Assembly (NCBI GenBank): GCA_013202595.1
Contig: JABMPV010000193.1
Location: 1-7,873 of the forward strand
Length of the DNA: 7,873 nt
Direction: 5' to 3'
Origin: a bacterium
GTDB taxonomy: Bacteria; Actinomycetota; Acidimicrobiia; Spongiisociales; UBA11373
The notes beneath the pieces were generated by a model. The model saw only the letters and a program-made list of their open reading frames with translations, was not told where the DNA came from and did no database searches. Made by a program: the position numbers and the translations under genes. Shown here one piece after another: positions 4,859 to 7,873 of this stretch; the stretch's first letter is position 1; each line of letters begins with the position of its first letter.

Positions 4859-7144
4859 CTACGACTCCTCACCTCTCAGCGCAGCCCACACCCGTTCCGC
4901 TGTGATGGGAAGTCGCCTGATGGCCCGCCCCGTCGCATCTCGCACCGCGTTGGCGATTGCCGGCGGGGGCCCGATGACTCCCTGCTCACCGACACCCTTG
5001 GCGCCGTAGGGCCCGCTCGCCGACGGGACCTCCACCATCACGGCCTCGATGGGTGGCAGATCGGCCATGGTCGGCAGTTTGTAATCGGTGAAATTGGGGT
5101 TTTGTACGTGGCCGTCCCGGTAGACGATCTCCTCGAACATGGCCTGGCCGATCCCTTGGACGGCCCCTCCGGTCAGCTGCCCCTCGCAGTACCTGGGGTT
5201 GACCACCTTCCCGACGTCCTGGGCGATGACGTAGCGGTCGAGGCTCACCTCGCCGGTTGCCAGATCGACGGAGACCTCGCACGCATGGGTGGCGAACGAC
5301 GGGATGTTGAAGGCTCCGATCATCGCCCCGACGACACTGTCCGTGTCGAACGGCGTGCCCGGCTGCTCGTAGGTCCCGCTTCCCACCAACCCGTTGCCCG
5401 TGCCGGCCAGGCGGGCGACATCGGCGAGCGTGAGGACCGCATCCGGATCGTCACGATCCCGGACCTCACCGTCGGCCAATTCGAGATCGTCGGGTGAGCA
5501 CCCGAGCTTCGCGGCTGCGAGGTCGAACATCTGGTCCTTCAGATCGGAGGCGGCCGCGATGGCAGCGTTGCCTGCCGCCACCATGGTGCGACTGCCCTGA
5601 GCGCCGAAGTCGTACGGCGTGGTCTCTGTGTCGGCCGACTCGATGGTCAGGTCACCGGGATCGACACCCAACTCGCCTGCGCAGATCTGAGCGACACCGG
5701 CCATGACGGCCCCTGTGCCGATCTCTGTGGCTCCGGTGACCAGCACCAGCGATCCGTCTTCACCGAGGCGCAGGTCGGCCGAGGACGGCAGGCCGGTCGT
5801 GGTCCACCACGTGCACGAGAGACCCCTACCCCGCCCCTCTCCGGCTCCCGCCGAGTCCCAACCGATCTTGTCGGCCGCTGCGTGCAGCGTCTCCACCAGG
5901 GACACTCCCTCGAGCACCTGGCCGGTCGGGCCCTGGTCCCCGTCGCGCACGGCGTTGTGTAGCCGCAACTGGAGCGGGTCGATCCCCATCTCGCGTGCGA
6001 TCCGATCCACCTGGGATTCCCCTGCGAACACGGCCTGGGGGGCGCCGGGACCACGGTACGAGCCACATCCGGCCTTATTGGTGTAGATCGCCCTGGCATC
6101 CACCGCCAGCGCCTGCCAGCGGTAGGGACCGGGGAGCGTCATCAATCCGACCGAGACCACACCCGGCGACGATTCGGCATATGCGCCGGAGTCGTAGTCG
6201 AGGCGGCCCTCCCGGGCCAGGAACGTGCCGTCCGACGCCACGGCCGTCCGGAGATGCACCGTGGCCCCCATGCGCGGCGACGTTGCGGTCAGTTCCTCTT
6301 CTCTGGTGAGCCGCAGCTTCACCGGCCGGCCGGTCGCCAGGGCCAGCACGATGCAATACGGCTCGACACCGGCATACAACTTGCCGCCGAAGCCGCCGCC
6401 CACGCCGGTGACGGTCACCCTGACATCATCGAGGGGGATGTGCAGGATGTCGGAGATGTCCTGGCGGAGACCCCACGGGTACTGGTGGCTGGACCAGACG
6501 TGCACCTTGCCGTCGTCATCGACCTCGGCGATGGCGACCCGCCCCTCGAGCGACGCCTGGTGCACCAGAGGCACCTCGTAAGTGTCCTCGAAGACGCGAT
6601 CCGCAGTGGCGAACACTGCATCGACGTCTCCGCGCCGCAGTGTGGCATGGCTCACAACGTTGCCGCCGGGACGGTTGATGATCGGCGAGACCCAGTACGA
6701 CTCCCACTCCGGGTGGATGATGGGGGCGTCCTCGGCGAGAGCATCGTCGACGCTTTCGACCACAGGCAGCGACTCGTACTCCACCACGATGGCCCTGCAG
6801 GCCTCTTCGGCCGCCTCTTCGGTGTCGGCGGCCACCGCAGCGATCGGCTCACCCGCGTAGCGGACCGTCCCCGTCGCCAGGATCGGCTCGTCGCGGACGT
6901 AGCGGCTCCCCACGAAGCCCTCGGTGTCGGCACCGGTCAGGACGGCATAGACGCCGGGTACCGCCAGGGCGGCCGACGTGTCAATCGACACGATCCGGGC
7001 GTGAGGCTGCGTCGACCGGGCCAGGCGAGCCCACAGCATCCCGGGCCGGGCAGCATCGACGCCGTATTCGAAACGGCCTGTGATCTTGGCCTCACCGTCG
7101 AGACGTCCCGACGAACGGCCCACGGTCTCGGGAATCGCCGTCAT
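4859..7144 (-). CDS. Xanthine dehydrogenase-family molybdopterin-binding catalytic subunit
   Basis: This 761-residue large subunit, a normal length for the family, binds molybdopterin cytosine dinucleotide and hydroxylates a C-H bond with water as oxygen donor. The a/b-hammerhead domain lies at about 15-130, followed by two Mo-cofactor domains. Visible motifs: QASLEGRVAIAE (196-207), the cofactor loop GVGGGFGGK (247-255), the active-site loop GSYRGPGAPQ (361-370), TEIGTGAV (473-480), GAQGSR (514-519), AAGNAA (523-528) and GAKGVGEQG (714-722), where E720 is the expected catalytic base. The active-site loop lacks the AYRCSFR signature of true aerobic CO dehydrogenase, so this is not form I CoxL. 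It is closer to hydroxylases of N-heterocycles, aldehydes or aromatic acids. LEG at 199-201 replaces the more usual MEP/LEP. ATGA overlap with the [2Fe-2S] gene; GGGAGG lies 6 bases upstream of the ATG. Substrate not determinable here. Confidence 0.95.
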   Translation of the reverse strand: MTAIPETVGRSSGRLDGEAKITGRFEYGVDAARPGMLWARLARSTQPHARIVSIDTSAALAVPGVYAVLTGADTEGFVGSRYVRDEPILATGTVRYAGEPIAAVAADTEEAAEEACRAIVVEYESLPVVESVDDALAEDAPIIHPEWESYWVSPIINRPGGNVVSHATLRRGDVDAVFATADRVFEDTYEVPLVHQASLEGRVAIAEVDDDGKVHVWSSHQYPWGLRQDISDILHIPLDDVRVTVTGVGGGFGGKLYAGVEPYCIVLALATGRPVKLRLTREEELTATSPRMGATVHLRTAVASDGTFLAREGRLDYDSGAYAESSPGVVSVGLMTLPGPYRWQALAVDARAIYTNKAGCGSYRGPGAPQAVFAGESQVDRIAREMGIDPLQLRLHNAVRDGDQGPTGQVLEGVSLVETLHAAADKIGWDSAGAGEGRGRGLSCTWWTTTGLPSSADLRLGEDGSLVLVTGATEIGTGAVMAGVAQICAGELGVDPGDLTIESADTETTPYDFGAQGSRTMVAAGNAAIAAASDLKDQMFDLAAAKLGCSPDDLELADGEVRDRDDPDAVLTLADVARLAGTGNGLVGSGTYEQPGTPFDTDSVVGAMIGAFNIPSFATHACEVSVDLATGEVSLDRYVIAQDVGKVVNPRYCEGQLTGGAVQGIGQAMFEEIVYRDGHVQNPNFTDYKLPTMADLPPIEAVMVEVPSASGPYGAKGVGEQGVIGPPPAIANAVRDATGRAIRRLPITAERVWAALRGEES

Positions 7145-7656
7145 GATCCGCCTCCCCGCACTCCAGAGGCAACCGATGCCGCAGAGGCAACCGATGCTTC
7201 AGAGGCCGCACCTGCTGAAACGACGGCCGCCACGATGTTGTCGTACCCCGTGCAGCGGCACAGATTGCCCGCCAATTCCTCACGGACCTGATCCGGCGTG
7301 GGTGATCCGACTCGATCGAGGAGTGCGGCAGCCGCGACCACGAAGCCCGGCGTGCAGAAGCCGCACTGGACTGCACCGAGGGCGTTGAATGCCTCCTGGA
7401 CGGGATGCAGGCCGTCTCCACCAAGGCCTTCGACGGTGGTGATCTTCCTGCCTTCCACCTGTCCGGCGAACAGGATGCAGGAATCGACCGGCTCCCCATC
7501 GACCAGCACGGTGCAGGAACCGCACTCGCCCTCGGCGCACGCCTCCTTGGTGCCGGCCAAGCCGAGTGAGTCGCGCAGGACATCGAGCAGGAACGCCCCT
7601 GCCGGAGCCTCCATCGTGTGCTCGACACCGTTGACCAGCAGGCTGAACGCGGTCAT
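7141..7656 (-). CDS. [2Fe-2S]-binding small subunit of the Mo hydroxylase
   Basis: This 171-residue electron-transfer subunit carries two [2Fe-2S] clusters. The N-terminal ferredoxin-like domain binds one through C40, C45, C48 and C60 (CAEGECGSC, then C60). The C-terminal four-helix domain binds the other through C98, C101 (CGFC), C133 and C135 (CRC, in NLCRCTGYDNI). All eight cysteines are present, so it should pass electrons from the Mo centre to FAD. Family members usually end soon after the CRCTGY helix. This one carries an extra Ala/Ser/Val-rich tail (about 148-171) partly built from an 18-bp DNA repeat. The ATG at 7656 overlaps the FAD subunit stop as ATGA, and GGGAGG lies 6 bases upstream. 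The order FAD, FeS, Mo is a common arrangement for CO dehydrogenase-like hydroxylases. Confidence 0.96.
   Translation of the reverse strand: MTAFSLLVNGVEHTMEAPAGAFLLDVLRDSLGLAGTKEACAEGECGSCTVLVDGEPVDSCILFAGQVEGRKITTVEGLGGDGLHPVQEAFNALGAVQCGFCTPGFVVAAAALLDRVGSPTPDQVREELAGNLCRCTGYDNIVAAVVSAGAASEASVASAASVASGVRGGGS
7164..7206. repeat. 18-bp in-frame tandem repeat in the FeS subunit tail
   Basis: The unit cagaggcaaccgatgccg (7164-7181) is repeated at 7182-7199 with its last two bases changed to tt, followed by a 7-base partial copy (7200-7206). Being a multiple of three, it stays in frame and on the minus strand encodes a six-residue Ala/Ser/Val repeat (S-V-A-S plus two variable residues) near the C-terminus. 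It looks like a slippage-type expansion of a tolerant tail. Confidence 0.85.
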
Positions 7657-7873
7657 CGCGGACCTCCCGCTCGCACCGTTGCCGCGTCGAGTGCCCTCGC
7701 CACCAGGACCGGCACCATCGCCTTCCTGTAGGCGGCGGTGGCGCGCACGTCGTCGATGGGGTCACACGCCTCCAGGGCGGCCGCGCCTGCCAGACCCCAG
7801 GCTTCGGGCCCGGGCACTGCGCCGGCCAGCACGGCCTCGGCGGCCGACGCCCTGACAGTGGTGGCAGCCACCG
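7653..7873 (-). CDS. FAD-binding subunit of the Mo hydroxylase, C-terminal part only
   Basis: Only the last 72 codons are in the window; the gene continues past the right edge. What is visible matches the C-terminal domain of CO dehydrogenase/xanthine dehydrogenase flavoprotein subunits (CutM/CoxM type). A helix with VRASAAEAVLAG is followed by an acidic stretch (CDPIDDVRATAAYRKAM), then the closing helix VPVLVARALDAA. The ATAAYR segment is typical of this domain, where substrate-side helices pack next to the FAD domain. The subunit would take electrons from the [2Fe-2S] protein and hand them to an acceptor. The FAD-binding N-terminal domain, normally about 170 residues, is outside the window and cannot be judged. 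The TGA overlaps the ATG of the next gene. Confidence 0.88.
   Translation of the reverse strand, partial: VAATTVRASAAEAVLAGAVPGPEAWGLAGAAALEACDPIDDVRATAAYRKAMVPVLVARALDAATVRAGGPR

Noticed and set aside
4826..5497. 223-codon plus-strand open frame antisense to the Mo subunit
   Set aside because: No motif or ribosome site, and the opposite strand carries the catalytic GAKGVGE region.
6254..7291. 345-codon plus-strand open frame antisense to the Mo and FeS subunits
   Set aside because: It covers two well-recognised subunits on the other strand and has low-complexity Arg/His/Gly composition.
4859..7656. Aerobic CO dehydrogenase (CoxSL)
   Set aside because: The subunit layout fits, but the large subunit lacks the AYRCSFR active-site loop that marks true CO dehydrogenase.
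1..7873. CRISPR array, tRNA, rRNA, insertion sequence or phage genes
   Set aside because: No regularly spaced direct repeats, RNA gene signatures, transposase motifs or long terminal inverted repeats were seen on either strand.

Overview
The window is a GC-rich bacterial segment, coding almost wall to wall. The long spurious antisense open frames are typical of high-GC genomes. The mix of a luciferase-like (probably F420-dependent) oxidoreductase, a molybdenum hydroxylase, a Flp-type pilin and several paralogue-type catabolic enzymes best fits an actinobacterium, possibly an Acidimicrobiia-like lineage. That placement is inference from gene content: there is no rRNA or other marker gene here.

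Right part (about 1481-7873, all minus strand): one tightly packed operon read from the right edge leftwards. In order of transcription it encodes the FAD subunit of a xanthine dehydrogenase/CO dehydrogenase-type hydroxylase (only its C-terminus is in the window), the [2Fe-2S] subunit, the molybdopterin subunit, a luciferase-like oxidoreductase, an M24-family (prolidase/creatinase fold) hydrolase and a threonine-synthase-like PLP enzyme. Four of the five junctions are 4-base ATGA stop/start overlaps and the fifth is a 2-base gap, so translation is probably coupled and the six proteins are probably made together. The promoter and any regulator lie beyond the right edge.

Together these genes look like a catabolic route. 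A three-subunit Mo hydroxylase would oxidise a (hetero)aromatic or cyclic substrate, a flavin/F420 enzyme would do a further redox or ring-opening step, an M24 enzyme would hydrolyse a C-N bond, and a PLP enzyme would eliminate or replace a group on an amino-acid-like product. I do not recognise this combination as a named pathway. The substrate cannot be read from the sequence.

Left part (1-1480): short genes with more open spacing. A small cupin protein and a 79-residue TerB-like protein lie on the minus strand. A 50-codon Flp/Fap-type prepilin lies alone on the plus strand. Between them, 906-1250 holds a perfect hairpin and a short minus-strand open frame with strong coding-type base composition that I cannot identify. 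The pilin and the operon converge on a hairpin-rich 77-base spacer (1404-1480) that probably terminates one or both. No tRNA, rRNA, CRISPR array, insertion sequence or phage gene was seen.
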